Source: Stenotrophomonas maltophilia D457
Lineage (GTDB): Bacteria > Pseudomonadota > Gammaproteobacteria > Xanthomonadales > Xanthomonadaceae
Direction: 5' to 3'
Assembly: GCF_000284595.1 (NCBI RefSeq)
Contig: NC_017671.1
Location: 3,257,001 to 3,321,000 of the forward strand
DNA: 64,000 nt
Shown: piece by piece, positions 1 through 9,454 of the stretch
Layout: each line of letters opens with the position of its first letter
Position numbering within the stretch: position 1 is the stretch's first letter
Notes under the pieces: generated by a model
Databases searched by the model: none
Seen by the model: only the letters and a program-made list of their open reading frames with translations
Told to the model about the DNA's origin: nothing
Position numbers and translations under genes: made by a program

Positions 1-5
1 GTTCT

Positions 6-40
6 CGCGCAGCAGCGCGCACTGAACACGCTGCTGCGCG
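6..40 (-). terminator. Stem-loop downstream of the DUF1328 gene
   Basis: A 10-bp perfect inverted repeat (CGCGCAGCAG at 6-15, CTGCTGCGCG at 31-40) with a 15-nt loop begins 8 nt beyond the DUF1328 stop codon. No T-run follows on the minus strand, so it may be an mRNA-stabilising hairpin or a repeat and not a classical terminator. Confidence 0.35.
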
Positions 41-47
41 ACAGGTG

Positions 48-221
48 CTAGCTGACCTTCTTCGCCACGCTCATGCCGATCAGGAACAGCACCACGGCAA
101 TGATGATGCCGGCCCAGAACAGGAACTTGGCGATGCCCACAGCGGCACCGGCGATGCCGCCGAAGCCCAGCACGCCGGCGATGATGCCGATGATGGCGAA
201 AATGATGGCCCACTTGATCAT
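48..221 (-). CDS. DUF1328 family small membrane protein
   Basis: A 57-residue protein starting [12 protein letters not shown] and ending SVAKKVS. It consists almost wholly of two hydrophobic glycine-rich segments (about residues 4-32 and 36-52), so it should sit in the inner membrane as a helical hairpin. Length and composition match the DUF1328 (YtjA-type) family, which has no settled function but is often stress-induced in proteobacteria. It stands alone: the 94 bp upstream separate it from the convergent end of the LysE-type gene, and a stem-loop follows it. The family call rests on composition and length; the reading frame itself is clear. Confidence 0.85.
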   Translation of the reverse strand: MIKWAIIFAIIGIIAGVLGFGGIAGAAVGIAKFLFWAGIIIAVVLFLIGMSVAKKVS

Positions 222-315
222 GTCAGTCCTTACCCCGCAGGGAACGCAAACGGTGTGATCAGGCTAGGCCGCAGCCGATGCGGCAGTCGTGAAAAGGCCG
301 CGTGTGCGGCGTGAA

Positions 316-957
316 TCAGCGCGGCCGGAAGCGCAGCAGCGCCACCGCGAAGGCCAGGAACACGCTTCCCACCAGCCGCTCGAACCAGCGCCGTGCGAAT
401 GGCTTTGCAAGCCAACGACGCAGGCCGTGGCCACCGGCGGCGTACATCACGTACCAGAACAGTTCGCAGGCCGCGAAGGTCGCCACCAGCACGCTGTACT
501 GCACGGCCTGGCTACGCGACGGATCAACGAACTGCGGCAGGAACGCCGCGGCGAACAACAACAGCTTGGGGTTGCTCAGGCCAACCCACAGGCCGCCACG
601 GAATACCGTCGCTGCGCCATGTACCGGCGCCAGTGTGACCTCGGCAGCATCGGCCACCGCGGGTGCCGGGCGGCAGCTGTCACGCCACGCCTTGATGCCA
701 AGCCAGGCCAGGTAGGCCACACCGAGATAGCGCAGCACTTCGAACAGCATCGGCGAGGAGTGCAGCAACGCGCTCAGGCCCGCAGCGGATGCGGCCAGCA
801 CCAGCAGCATCGCCAGCAGGCAGCCGGCCATGGCCGGCACGCTGCCACGGAACCCCAGCCCGACGCTGCGCCCGAGGATGTGCAGCATGTTCGGCCCGGG
901 CGTCCCGCACAGCACGAAGACCGTGGCCAGGAACCACCACCAGGTATGCAGGGCCAT
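316..957 (-). CDS. LysE/RhtB-family amino-acid exporter
   Basis: A 213-residue protein with about six hydrophobic segments. The N-terminus carries the family signature around residues 18-28 (TPGPNMLHILG), and a conserved GLSNPK stretch follows mid-protein. Members export amino acids or homoserine lactone-type metabolites through the inner membrane; the substrate cannot be told from sequence. I start at the ATG at 957 (MALHTWWW), which gives the normal family length; the open frame runs further upstream to 1002 but that part is not hydrophobic. It diverges from the racemase gene, with 162 bp between the two starts, so both promoters probably lie there. Confidence 0.88.
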   Translation of the reverse strand: MALHTWWWFLATVFVLCGTPGPNMLHILGRSVGLGFRGSVPAMAGCLLAMLLVLAASAAGLSALLHSSPMLFEVLRYLGVAYLAWLGIKAWRDSCRPAPAVADAAEVTLAPVHGAATVFRGGLWVGLSNPKLLLFAAAFLPQFVDPSRSQAVQYSVLVATFAACELFWYVMYAAGGHGLRRWLAKPFARRWFERLVGSVFLAFAVALLRFRPR

Positions 958-1119
958 TGCCGGTTTCCACTTCAGAAGACGGCACCAGCATAGGGCACCC
1001 ATGCAGGACGCGGCACATACAGCGGGCGGTGGATGCGACGGTTACAGATGCCGGCGCCCGTGCACGGCAGCGCCACTGCCATCTGTGCTGCAATGGCCGT
1101 CTCTGGCTTGGAGCAGTGC

Positions 1120-1812
1120 ATGAAGACCCTTGGCCTGATCGGCGGCATGAGCTGGGAAAGCTCGGCGCAGTACTACCGGCTCATCAACGAGGCGGTGCGG
1201 CATCGCCTCGGTGGCGCGCATTCGGCGCAACTGCTGCTGTGGTCGGTGGATTTCGCCGGCATCAAGCAGCTGCAGCACGACGGCCAATGGGATCTGCTGG
1301 GCAACCACATGCTCGATGCTGCACGGCGGCTGCAGGCCGGTGGCGCCGAGCTGCTGGTGATCTGCACCAACACCATGCACGCGCTGGCCGGCCGGATCGA
1401 AGCCGGATGCCCGCTGCCCCTGCTGCATATCGCCGACCCGACCGCCGCGGCGATCCTCCAGGCCGGCATCCGCAAGGTGGGACTGCTCGGCACCGCCTTC
1501 ACCATGGAGCAGGCGTTCTACCGCGACCGGCTGCAGGACCGCTTCGGGCTGGAGGTACTGGTTCCGGAGGCCGATGATCGCCGCAGCGTGCACGACATCA
1601 TCTACCAGGAGCTGATCTGCGGCGTGGTCAGCGAGCATTCGCGGCAGGCGTACGCCGGCGTGATCGCGCGCCTGGTTGCACGCGGCGCCGAAGCGATCAT
1701 CCTCGGCTGTACCGAAATCATGTTGCTGGTCCGCGCCGAGGACAGCCCGGTGCCGCTGTTCGACACCACCACCCTGCACGCCCTGGCGGCGGTGGATGCG
1801 GCACTGGCCTGA
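1120..1812 (+). CDS. Aspartate/glutamate racemase family protein
   Basis: A 230-residue cytoplasmic enzyme beginning MKTLGLIGGMSWESS, typical of the YgeA/RacX-like Asp/Glu racemase branch. The two catalytic cysteines of the PLP-independent racemase mechanism are present: Cys82 in ICTNTMH and Cys197 in LGCTEI. The expected product is a D-amino acid (Asp, Glu or a broader substrate). The start is set by a GGAG about 7 nt upstream of ATG 1120; the frame extends upstream without homology. It is a single gene, divergent from the LysE-type exporter. A functional pairing of racemase and exporter is possible but is inference. Confidence 0.9.
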   Translation: MKTLGLIGGMSWESSAQYYRLINEAVRHRLGGAHSAQLLLWSVDFAGIKQLQHDGQWDLLGNHMLDAARRLQAGGAELLVICTNTMHALAGRIEAGCPLPLLHIADPTAAAILQAGIRKVGLLGTAFTMEQAFYRDRLQDRFGLEVLVPEADDRRSVHDIIYQELICGVVSEHSRQAYAGVIARLVARGAEAIILGCTEIMLLVRAEDSPVPLFDTTTLHALAAVDAALA

Positions 1813-1824
1813 CCCTGCGCGCTG

Positions 1825-2187
1825 TCAGTCTTCGCCCTGCACTTCCAGTGCGGTGATCAACCAGTCGACCACGGCCTGCGAATCACACAGGAAGAAGATG
1901 GCATCGCCCGAACGCGCCTCGGTCAGCAGCCGATAGACGGTAATCGCCACTGCCGACTGGTTGGCGATGAACACCTCCGGGCTGCGCGGTCCCTCGCTGT
2001 GGCCGGCCACGGCATGCAGCGCCTTGCGCGCAGCCACGGTGGCGGGCGGGTCCGCGCTGCGGGCCAGTTCCGGCCCGCGCAGGCCCCACGCAATGAACAC
2101 ATGCTTGCCCTTGAACGTGGTGTCCAGGACACGCACCTGCCCGGCCTCTGCGCCAGCCGAGCGATGAATGACGGTACTGCTGATCAA
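1825..2187 (-). CDS. Hypothetical protein, about 120 aa
   Basis: I do not recognise this protein. It has a mixed alpha/beta look: hydrophobic strands around KHVFIAWGL and SAVAITVYRLL, then GDAIFFLCDSQAVVDWLITAL near the C-terminus. No signal peptide or membrane helix is evident. The start is uncertain: a TTG at 2187 has AGGGGG 5 nt upstream, while an ATG at 2220 has GGAGG only 3 nt away. It converges on the racemase gene with a 12-bp gap and diverges from the DUF3011 gene. Codon use matches its neighbours, so I take it as real. Confidence 0.6.
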   Translation of the reverse strand: MISSTVIHRSAGAEAGQVRVLDTTFKGKHVFIAWGLRGPELARSADPPATVAARKALHAVAGHSEGPRSPEVFIANQSAVAITVYRLLTEARSGDAIFFLCDSQAVVDWLITALEVQGED

Positions 2188-2461
2188 CGCAACCCCCTGT
2201 GGTCGTCGTGGTCCGCGCATCCTCCTCCACACGCCGGCTGCACGCCAGTGACGGCAGCCACAGGCTGGGCCGGCAAGCGTGGGAGAGATGTAAGAAGGTG
2301 TAAGCCGATGCGATCGGATGTGCCGCGATGATAAGGGATGTAAGGCTCTGCATGGGCCGGTGCACACTACTAAATCCCCACTGAGCCAACGCCGGAACGA
2401 TCCGTTCCGATGGCCCCGGGCTGGTCCATTCTTGCGGCCCGTTCCCCTGCCGAGGCCCCCC

Positions 2462-2983
2462 ATGACCCATCGCCTGCTGCTGCCGATTGCCCTCCCCACC
2501 CTGGCCCTGCTGCTGGCCGCCACCACGGTGGCCGCCCAGGATTACGACAGCGATCCCATTGCGCCGCTGCGCTGCGAATCGCAGTTCAACAAGACCCAGC
2601 AGTGCCCGATCGAAGGCCGCATGCGCCTGGCCAGGCAGCTGTCGGTCACCCGCTGCGTAGAGGACCAGAACTGGGGCCAGAGCCGCCGCATGCTCTGGGT
2701 CACCGACGGCTGTCGCGCCGAGTTCGTGGCCGACGGACAGGGACGCGGCCGCTGGCCGGGGCGCGGCCGGGACCGTGACCGTGACCGCGATGACGATGGC
2801 GAGCGCCTGGTCTGCGAGTCCTACGAGCAGAAGGACAAGGAATGCCGCATCCGTGTGCGCCACGAGGTACGCCTGGTCAAGCAGAAGTCGGTGACACCGT
2901 GCGTCGAGGATCGCAACTGGGGCTGGGACCGCCGCGGCGTGTGGGTCAGCGACGGCTGCCGTGCCGAGTTCCGTGTGTATTGA
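2462..2983 (+). CDS. Secreted DUF3011-domain protein with two repeats
   Basis: A 173-residue protein with a clear signal peptide (MTHRLLLPIALPTLALLLAA, cleavage likely after VAA near residue 24). The mature part holds two copies of a roughly 50-residue unit, each starting C-E-S, containing a second Cys, then RCVEDQNWG or PCVEDRNWG and ending DGCRAEF. The copies are joined by a linker rich in Arg, Gly and Asp (about residues 88-108). This is the DUF3011 pattern, common in Xanthomonadaceae and of unknown function. The even cysteines suggest disulfides in the periplasm or outside the cell. The ATG at 2462 was chosen because it begins the signal peptide. Confidence 0.85.
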   Translation: MTHRLLLPIALPTLALLLAATTVAAQDYDSDPIAPLRCESQFNKTQQCPIEGRMRLARQLSVTRCVEDQNWGQSRRMLWVTDGCRAEFVADGQGRGRWPGRGRDRDRDRDDDGERLVCESYEQKDKECRIRVRHEVRLVKQKSVTPCVEDRNWGWDRRGVWVSDGCRAEFRVY

Positions 2984-3069
2984 CTGCCGACCACACGCTG
3001 GCTGTGGCGGATGCGCAGACACGGCCGACGCGATCGATAGACTGGGCGCACCCAGCCCAGGAGCCTTCG

Positions 3070-3518
3070 ATGGTGCCGCCCGATCCCTCCTCGACGATGT
3101 TGCACATCCGCGAGGCAATGCCCGCCGACGTTTCCGCGTTGATCGCGCTCGACAGCGTTGCGGTCCACGATCCGCAACGCGCACGGCAGATCAGCGACTG
3201 GCAGGCCCGTGGTGGCATGCACCGGCCGAATGGGCCGGTCAGCTGGCCGGTTACCCGGTCATCCACCATCACTTCTTCGGCGAAGCCTTCGTCGAGATGC
3301 TGATGGTGGCGCGCGAACAACGCAGCCAGGGCGTCGGCGCCGCCCTGCAGCGCCATGCCATCGCGCTGCACGGCCACGGCAGGCTGTTCACTTCGACCAA
3401 TGCTTCCAATACCGGCATGCAACGCCTGCTCGCCGCTTCGGGTTTCATCGACAGCGGCATCGTGCACGGATTGAACGAAGGCGATTCGGAGCTGCTCTAC
3501 CGCTTTGCCGGCAGCTGA
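3070..3518 (+). pseudogene. GNAT-family acetyltransferase, apparent frameshift
   Basis: The N-terminal part is read from ATG 3070 (AGGAG 6 nt upstream): LHIREAMPADVSALIALD, the usual opening of a GNAT domain. After GGMH at about 3222 the frame must shift by one to continue as AEWAGQLAGYPVIHHHFFGEAF, then the acetyl-CoA loop region (VAREQRSQGVGAAL) and a normal C-terminus ending at 3518. One missing base in the CCGG at 3222-3225 explains everything. It is either a sequencing error or a recently inactivated gene, since both halves are otherwise well kept. If intact it would encode about 149 residues. Substrate unknown. Confidence 0.75.
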
Positions 3519-3838
3519 TCGAGATACGTGGTCACCTTTGCATCCAGCAGGTCCATCAACAGCGGATCCATGCAGCGATAGTCGTCGGGGATATCCAGGC
3601 AATGCAGGCGCTTGTATTCCAGCAGGCGCGCATAGGCGGCCTGCAGGCGATGCTGGTGCTTGGCCTCCATCACGAAGATGACATCGGCCCAGCGGATATC
3701 CGCCGGGCCGATGGGGCGTCGTGCATGCGGACTGGTGCCGGCCGACAGCGCAGCGAAGCCGGGTCGCCGTCGCCACATGGCTTCGGCGGTCGGGCTGCGC
3801 AGCTGGTTGCGGCTGCAGACGAACAGCAGGTTGATCAT
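3497..3838 (-). CDS. Low-molecular-weight protein-tyrosine-phosphatase-like protein
   Basis: A 113-residue protein starting MINLLFVCSRNQLRSPTAE. The phosphate-binding loop C-x5-R-S (Cys8 to Ser15) sits at the extreme N-terminus as in LMW phosphatases, and an Asp-rich DIPDDY stretch near residue 83 could supply the general acid. It is shorter than classical LMW-PTPs (about 150), matching a compact subfamily seen in proteobacteria. Its 3' end overlaps the convergent GNAT gene by about 20 bp, and its start overlaps the stop of the small gene upstream by 4 nt (ATGA), so the two are likely cotranscribed. Substrate unknown. Confidence 0.85.
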   Translation of the reverse strand: MINLLFVCSRNQLRSPTAEAMWRRRPGFAALSAGTSPHARRPIGPADIRWADVIFVMEAKHQHRLQAAYARLLEYKRLHCLDIPDDYRCMDPLLMDLLDAKVTTYLDQLPAKR

Positions 3839-4035
3839 TCCTGTTCCTGCAGTTGGCGGGCGCTGAGGACCGGATAGGTGAAGCCCAGCTGGCGTGCGCG
3901 CGCGAGCTTGGCATCGCGCGTATACAGCAGCTTCCAGTTCTTCTCGGGCTTGTAGCTGTAGGCGGTCGTGGCGCGGTCGCCACCACGGTTGCGAGCCTGG
4001 CTGCGACGCCAGGCACGGTTTCTTGCAGAATCCAT
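3835..4035 (-). CDS. Small basic hypothetical protein, 66 aa
   Basis: Reads MDSARNRAWRRSQARNRGG and ends LSARQLQEQE. The N-terminal third is strongly basic (many Arg), which could bind nucleic acid; the middle (YSYKPEKNWKLLYTRD) looks folded. I do not recognise a family. Support for a real gene is the ATGA overlap with the phosphatase-like gene downstream and normal codon use; it probably forms a two-gene transcript with it. Confidence 0.6.
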   Translation of the reverse strand: MDSARNRAWRRSQARNRGGDRATTAYSYKPEKNWKLLYTRDAKLARARQLGFTYPVLSARQLQEQE

Positions 4036-4107
4036 GATGTGTTCTCGTGAGTACCGGGTTCAGCAGCCGCGGTAGTACGAGTGGCGCGCAGCATACACCG
4101 CACGCAC

Positions 4108-4136
4108 AAAAAAGCCCACGCATCGCTGCGCGGGCT
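4108..4136 (-). terminator. Intrinsic terminator after tRNA-Pro
   Basis: Read on the minus strand, AGCCCGCGCA and TGCGTGGGCT pair over 10 bp (one G-T) around a GCGA loop, followed by six T. It lies 17 nt downstream of the tRNA-Pro 3' end. Confidence 0.85.
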
Positions 4137-4152
4137 TCTTGATTCATCACAG

Positions 4153-4229
4153 TGGTCGGGACGGCCGGATTCGAACCGACGACCCTCTGCCCCCCAGGCA
4201 GATGCGCTACCAGGCTGCGCTACGCCCCG
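4153..4229 (-). tRNA. tRNA-Pro (anticodon GGG)
   Basis: A complete 77-nt tRNA with encoded CCA. The acceptor stem pairs CGGGGCG with CGTCCCG (one G-U), the T-arm contains GGTTCGAATCC, and the anticodon loop CTGGGGG gives GGG, reading CCC/CCU proline codons. A strong terminator follows. It sits just after the merR-like gene that ends the ihfA cluster. Confidence 0.95.
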
Positions 4230-4297
4230 ACTGATGCTGCGATGTGCCCGCCACTGCGACGGGCCGTGAAGTATAGCGGATTACGATGGAAATGGGA

Positions 4298-4654
4298 TCA
4301 GCGGCGCAGCAACTGCAGCACTTCTTCCAACTCCATGCGCACCTGCTTGATGATCTGGTTGCTCAGCGCCGATTCCTCGCGGGCATCGGGGCCGTCCAGA
4401 CGCAGGCGTGCACCACCGATCGTGTAGCCCTGTTCGTACAGCAGGCTGCGGATCTGCCGCACCATCAGCACGTCGTGGCGCTGGTAGTAGCGGCGGTTGC
4501 CTCGGCGCTTGGCCGGCTCAAGGCTGGGAAACTCGGTTTCCCAGTAGCGCAGGACATGCGGCTTGACGTCGCACAGCTCGCTGACTTCACCGATGGTGAA
4601 GTAGCGCTTGGCCGGGATCGGCGGTAGTTCGCGGTTACTGCCCGGATCCAGCAT
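4298..4654 (-). CDS. MerR-family transcriptional regulator next to ihfA
   Basis: A 118-residue protein with an N-terminal MerR winged helix-turn-helix (about residues 18-88: [20 protein letters not shown], then [19 protein letters not shown]). Only a short helical tail follows, and there is no metal- or drug-binding domain. This stand-alone MerR-like protein is found beside ihfA in many gammaproteobacteria; its targets are not established. Its start lies 20 nt inside the end of ihfA, so translation is probably coupled. It is the last protein gene of the thrS-infC-pheST-ihfA block. Confidence 0.9.
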   Translation of the reverse strand: MLDPGSNRELPPIPAKRYFTIGEVSELCDVKPHVLRYWETEFPSLEPAKRRGNRRYYQRHDVLMVRQIRSLLYEQGYTIGGARLRLDGPDAREESALSNQIIKQVRMELEEVLQLLRR

Positions 4655-4934
4655 AAGCTTCCACCCTCTCCTTGAGCTTCTGGCCCGGACGGAAGGTGAC
4701 CACCGTACGGGCGGAAATCGGAATTTCCTCGCCGGTCTTGGGGTTGCGACCCGGGCGCTGGTTCTTGCGCCGCAGATCGAAATTGCCGAAGCCCGACAGC
4801 TTCACCTGACGTCCCTGTTCCAATGCTTCACGCAGCACATCGAAAAACGCGTCGACGAATTCCTTGGCTTCCCGCTTGTTCAGACCGACTTCGTCGAACA
4901 GCTTTTCCGCCATCTCCGCCTTGGTCAATGCCAT
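4635..4934 (-). CDS. ihfA: Integration host factor subunit alpha
   Basis: A 99-residue HU/IHF-fold DNA-bending protein beginning [24 protein letters not shown]. The beta-arm with the intercalating proline is present ([19 protein letters not shown]), and the GFGNFDLR core is typical of the alpha subunit. It dimerises with IhfB to bend DNA at specific sites in recombination, replication and transcription. Its position right after pheT is the same as in enterobacteria and confirms the alpha assignment. It overlaps the downstream merR-like gene and is 27 bp from pheT. Confidence 0.97.
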   Translation of the reverse strand: MALTKAEMAEKLFDEVGLNKREAKEFVDAFFDVLREALEQGRQVKLSGFGNFDLRRKNQRPGRNPKTGEEIPISARTVVTFRPGQKLKERVEAYAGSGQ

Positions 4935-4961
4935 TGCCTGCTACCCCCGAGTGCTGCCCGC

Positions 4962-7343
4962 TCAGCCGCGGATCCGGGCGTGGTGTTCACGCTCGATGGC
5001 AGTGACCGCCTCGGCCACCACCGCATCCACGTCGCGGTCCGTCAGAGTGCGCGACTTGTCCTGCAAAATCAAGCCCATAGCGAGACTCTTGAATCCCGGC
5101 TCGACGCCCTGGCCGACGTAACGGTCGAACAGGTTCAGGTCGCGCAGCAGCGGGCCGGCGGCCTGGCGGACGGTGGCCGCCAGATCGGCCCAGGCCACCT
5201 GTTCAGGCACCAGGACTGCCAGGTCGCGACGCACCGCCGGGAAGCGCGACAGTTCGCCGGCGCGCGGCAGTCGGCGGGCGGTCAGCGGCTCCAGGTCCAG
5301 CTCGAAGGCGTAGACGTCGGCTTCGATATCCATCGCCCGGGTCAGGCGCGGGTGGATCTGGCCGATCCAGCCGATCGCCACGCCATCGCGGAACACCTCG
5401 GCCGAACGCGCCGGGTGGCCGTAGGCGCGGACGGACGGGCGGAACTCCAGCTGCGCGCCACTGGCGGCCGCCAGCGATTCCAGGTCGCCCTTCAGGTCAT
5501 GGAAGTCGACCTTGCGGGTCGGCAGGCCCCACTGCACCGCCTGCGCCTCACCGCAGACCGCAGCGGCCACGCGCGGGGTTTCCAGCGGTGCCGGCTGGCC
5601 GTCTCCGGCCTGCTGGGCGAACACGCGGCCGAGCTCGAACAGACGCACGCGGCCCAACTGGCGGGCGGCGTTGCGGCCCAACGTGGCGACCAGGCCCGGC
5701 AGCAGCGACGGGCGCATCACCGCCAGTTCGGCCGACAGCGGGTTGGCCAGCGGCACCAGGCCGTCGCGCAGCTGCCACTGGGTCAGCAGCGCGTCGTCGA
5801 CGAAGGCGAAATTGACGGTTTCCTGCTGGTCACGGGCGATCAGCTGGCGGCGCACGCTCAGCGCGTCCAGCTGGGTCTCGCTCGGCATCGCCACGCGCGA
5901 GGCACCGCCCGGCAGCGTGGTCGGGATCTGCTCGTAACCGTGGATGCGGGCCAGCTCTTCGATCAGGTCTTCTTCGATGGCGATGTCGAAGCGGCGGCTC
6001 GGCGCGACCACCTGCCAGCCGTCGGCGGCGGCGACCACGTCCATGCCCAGCGCGCGCAGGATGCGCTCGACTTCCGCATCGTCGATGGTGATGCCGAGCA
6101 CGCGGGTGATGCGGGCGCGGCGCAGCACGATGGTCGCCCGCTGCGGCAGATCGGCTTCACGCACGGCCTCGGTGACCGGTGCCGGGGTACCGCCGGCCAG
6201 GTCCAGCACCAGGCGGGTGGCGTACTCGATCGCGGTGCGCGGCAGCGCCGGATCGACGCCGCGCTCGAAGCGATGACCGGCATCGGTGTGCAGGCCCAGC
6301 TTGCGGCCACGACCCATGATCGCGGCCGGCGCGAAGTGCGCGGCTTCCAGGAACACGGCGGTGGTCGCGTCGGTGACGCGGGTGTCGAAGCCGCCCATCA
6401 GGCCGGCCAGGCCGACCGCGCGGTCAGCGTCGGTGACCACCAGGAAGCTGTCGTCCAGCGCAGCATCGCGGCCGTCCAGCAGCTTCAGCGTCTCGCCCGC
6501 GCGCGAACGCCGCACGGCGATGCTGCCCTGCAGGGTGCCCAGGTCGTAGGCGTGCATCGGCTGGCCCAGCTCCAGCATCACATACTGGGTGATGTCGACC
6601 AGCAGCGAGACCGGACGCACGCCACTGCGGCGCAGGCGCTCGGCCATCCACAACGGGGTCTTGGCGGCAGCATTGACGCCTTCGATGACACGGCCCAGGT
6701 AACGCGGCGCTTCGGCGCCGGCGTCGAGCTGGATGCCCAGTTCACGGCTGCCGACTGCCGGAATGGCGTCGGCAGCGAAGTCCAGCACTTCACTGCGGGT
6801 GGCGGCGGCGACGTCGTAGGCGATGCCGCGCAGGCTGAAGCAGTCGGCGCGGTTCGGGGTCAGCTTGATCTCGATGCTGGCATCCGGCAGGCCCAGGTAC
6901 TCGACCAGGGTCTGGCCGACCGGTGCGTCGTCGGGCAGTTCCAGCAGGCCGGAAGCATCGTTGTCCAGGCCCAGTTCCTTGGCCGAGCACAGCATGCCGT
7001 TGGACTCGACGCCACGCAGCTTGGCCGGCTTGATCTTCAGCTCGCCGATCTGCGCACCGACCATCGCCAGCGGCGCGACCAGGCCCGGGCGCGCGTTCGG
7101 GGCGCCGCACACGATCTGCAGCAGTTCGCCCTGCCCGGCATCAACCCTGCACACCTGCAGGCGATCCGCTTCCGGATGGCGCACCGCATCGACGATGCGT
7201 GCCACGACCACGTGGTCGAGGCCTTCGCCCAGCGCGGTCACGTCTTCCACTTCCAGGCCGATGGCGGTCAGCACTGCACTCAGTTCATCGCGCGAAGCGC
7301 CGGTCGGGACGTGGCTGCGCAGCCAGTTTTCGGAGAATTTCAT
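4962..7343 (-). CDS. pheT: Phenylalanyl-tRNA synthetase beta subunit
   Basis: A 793-residue subunit of the alpha2-beta2 PheRS, which charges tRNA-Phe. N-terminal residues 1-38 (MKFSENWLRSHV) lead into a tRNA-binding OB domain (about 39-148). B3/B4 editing and B5 domains follow, with a catalytic-like core and a C-terminal ferredoxin-fold anticodon-binding domain (about 700-793, ending REHHARIRG). Length is normal for gammaproteobacteria. I start at ATG 7343, the conserved N-terminus; the open frame continues upstream through a REP palindrome. The 87-bp gap to pheS holds that REP. Confidence 0.97.
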   Translation of the reverse strand: MKFSENWLRSHVPTGASRDELSAVLTAIGLEVEDVTALGEGLDHVVVARIVDAVRHPEADRLQVCRVDAGQGELLQIVCGAPNARPGLVAPLAMVGAQIGELKIKPAKLRGVESNGMLCSAKELGLDNDASGLLELPDDAPVGQTLVEYLGLPDASIEIKLTPNRADCFSLRGIAYDVAAATRSEVLDFAADAIPAVGSRELGIQLDAGAEAPRYLGRVIEGVNAAAKTPLWMAERLRRSGVRPVSLLVDITQYVMLELGQPMHAYDLGTLQGSIAVRRSRAGETLKLLDGRDAALDDSFLVVTDADRAVGLAGLMGGFDTRVTDATTAVFLEAAHFAPAAIMGRGRKLGLHTDAGHRFERGVDPALPRTAIEYATRLVLDLAGGTPAPVTEAVREADLPQRATIVLRRARITRVLGITIDDAEVERILRALGMDVVAAADGWQVVAPSRRFDIAIEEDLIEELARIHGYEQIPTTLPGGASRVAMPSETQLDALSVRRQLIARDQQETVNFAFVDDALLTQWQLRDGLVPLANPLSAELAVMRPSLLPGLVATLGRNAARQLGRVRLFELGRVFAQQAGDGQPAPLETPRVAAAVCGEAQAVQWGLPTRKVDFHDLKGDLESLAAASGAQLEFRPSVRAYGHPARSAEVFRDGVAIGWIGQIHPRLTRAMDIEADVYAFELDLEPLTARRLPRAGELSRFPAVRRDLAVLVPEQVAWADLAATVRQAAGPLLRDLNLFDRYVGQGVEPGFKSLAMGLILQDKSRTLTDRDVDAVVAEAVTAIEREHHARIRG

Positions 7344-7397
7344 GGTGTCATCCTGGTGGGCCCGGCGCATGCGCCTGGGCCTGCGAATTTGGGAGCA

Positions 7398-7419
7398 GCC
7401 GAGCATGGCTCGGCCCTAC
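7398..7419. repeat. SMAG-type REP palindrome between pheS and pheT
   Basis: GCCGAGC (7398-7404), ATG loop, GCTCGGC (7408-7414), then CCTAC, i.e. GTAG at the 5' end on the minus strand. This is the layout of Stenotrophomonas GTAG REPs. It would form a hairpin in the pheS-pheT mRNA. Confidence 0.75.
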
Positions 7420-7430
7420 ACGGTTGCGGC

Positions 7431-8600
<1,170 letters not shown>

Positions 8601-8619
8601 TTACGGCATCGGGAAGGAC

Positions 8620-8979
8620 TTATGCCGCCAGCGCGCCCTTGGCCTTTTCGGCCAGCGCAGCAAAACCGGCTGCGTCGTGCACGGCGATGTCAGCCAGGAC
8701 CTTGCGGTCCAGGGTGATGCCGGCCTTCAGCAGACCGTTCATGAAGCGGCTGTAGCTCAGGCCGTTGATGCGGGCAGCCGCATTGATACGGGTGATCCAC
8801 AGCGAACGGAAGTTGCGCTTCTTCTGCTTACGGCCGATGTAGGCGTACTGCTGTGCCTTGATGACCGCCTGCTTGGCGACGCGGAAGACCTTGCGGCGGG
8901 CGTTGTAATAGCCCTTGGCGAGATCCAGAATCTTCTTGTGGCGGCGACGCGCCTGTACGCCACGCTTAACTCGTGCCAT
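8620..8979 (-). CDS. rplT: 50S ribosomal protein L20
   Basis: A 119-residue basic protein beginning [30 protein letters not shown], the highly conserved L20 N-terminus that threads into 23S rRNA. L20 is needed for early large-subunit assembly and in E. coli represses its own operon by binding the rpmI leader. It follows rpmI by 11 bp in the normal infC-rpmI-rplT order. Length is normal. Confidence 0.98.
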   Translation of the reverse strand: MARVKRGVQARRRHKKILDLAKGYYNARRKVFRVAKQAVIKAQQYAYIGRKQKKRNFRSLWITRINAAARINGLSYSRFMNGLLKAGITLDRKVLADIAVHDAAGFAALAEKAKGALAA

Positions 8980-8990
8980 TTTTCAGTTCC

Positions 8991-9188
8991 TCAGAGGTAA
9001 GGGAGCATGCGGTCCAGACGGCCTGCGTCTTCTGCACGGACATGGCCCGTCTGACGCAGATTACGCTTACGCTTGGTCGCTTTCTTCGTGAGGATGTGGC
9101 TACGGTTGGCGTGGCCGCACTTGTACTTGCCCGAGGCGGTCTTGCGGAAACGCTTGGCCGCTGCCCGGTTGGTCTTGATCTTGGGCAT
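8991..9188 (-). CDS. rpmI: 50S ribosomal protein L35
   Basis: A 65-residue basic protein, [20 protein letters not shown] to [15 protein letters not shown], matching bacterial L35 over its full length. It is encoded between infC and rplT as usual. The 266-bp leader upstream (9189-9454) is where an L20-binding autoregulatory structure would be expected; it also contains a terminator-like hairpin at 9386-9404. Confidence 0.97.
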   Translation of the reverse strand: MPKIKTNRAAAKRFRKTASGKYKCGHANRSHILTKKATKRKRNLRQTGHVRAEDAGRLDRMLPYL

Positions 9189-9374
9189 TGCAATGTCCTT
9201 GATGGGATTTGACCCTGGTTTCTGACTGATCTGGCGGCGGCCTGGGCCGCTCTTTCCGTCCTGCCATGATCGGCGTACGACCCGTCCTGGGTGGGTCGAG
9301 CCGGGCATGATACAGGCAAAACCGCCCTGCCACCAGCCCCAGCACCTCTTGCGCCGGCATTTCACCGGCATCCT

Positions 9375-9404
9375 GCAAAAGCAAAGGGACGCCAGTGGCG
9401 TCCC
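9375..9404 (-). terminator. Possible terminator between infC and rpmI
   Basis: On the minus strand GGGACGCC, a 3-nt ACT loop and GGCGTCCC form an 8-bp perfect stem followed by TTTGCTTTTG. The interrupted T tract suggests partial termination after infC, leaving some read-through to rpmI-rplT. Confidence 0.55.
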
Positions 9405-9454
9405 CTTACCCTGAACCATTCAGCCAGGCGCCCCGGAAGGCGGCCCGTCAGGCC

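Noticed and set aside
8991..9419. Upstream in-frame extension of rpmI
   Set aside because: The conserved L35 N-terminus is [14 protein letters not shown]; the extension crosses a terminator-like hairpin and resembles nothing.
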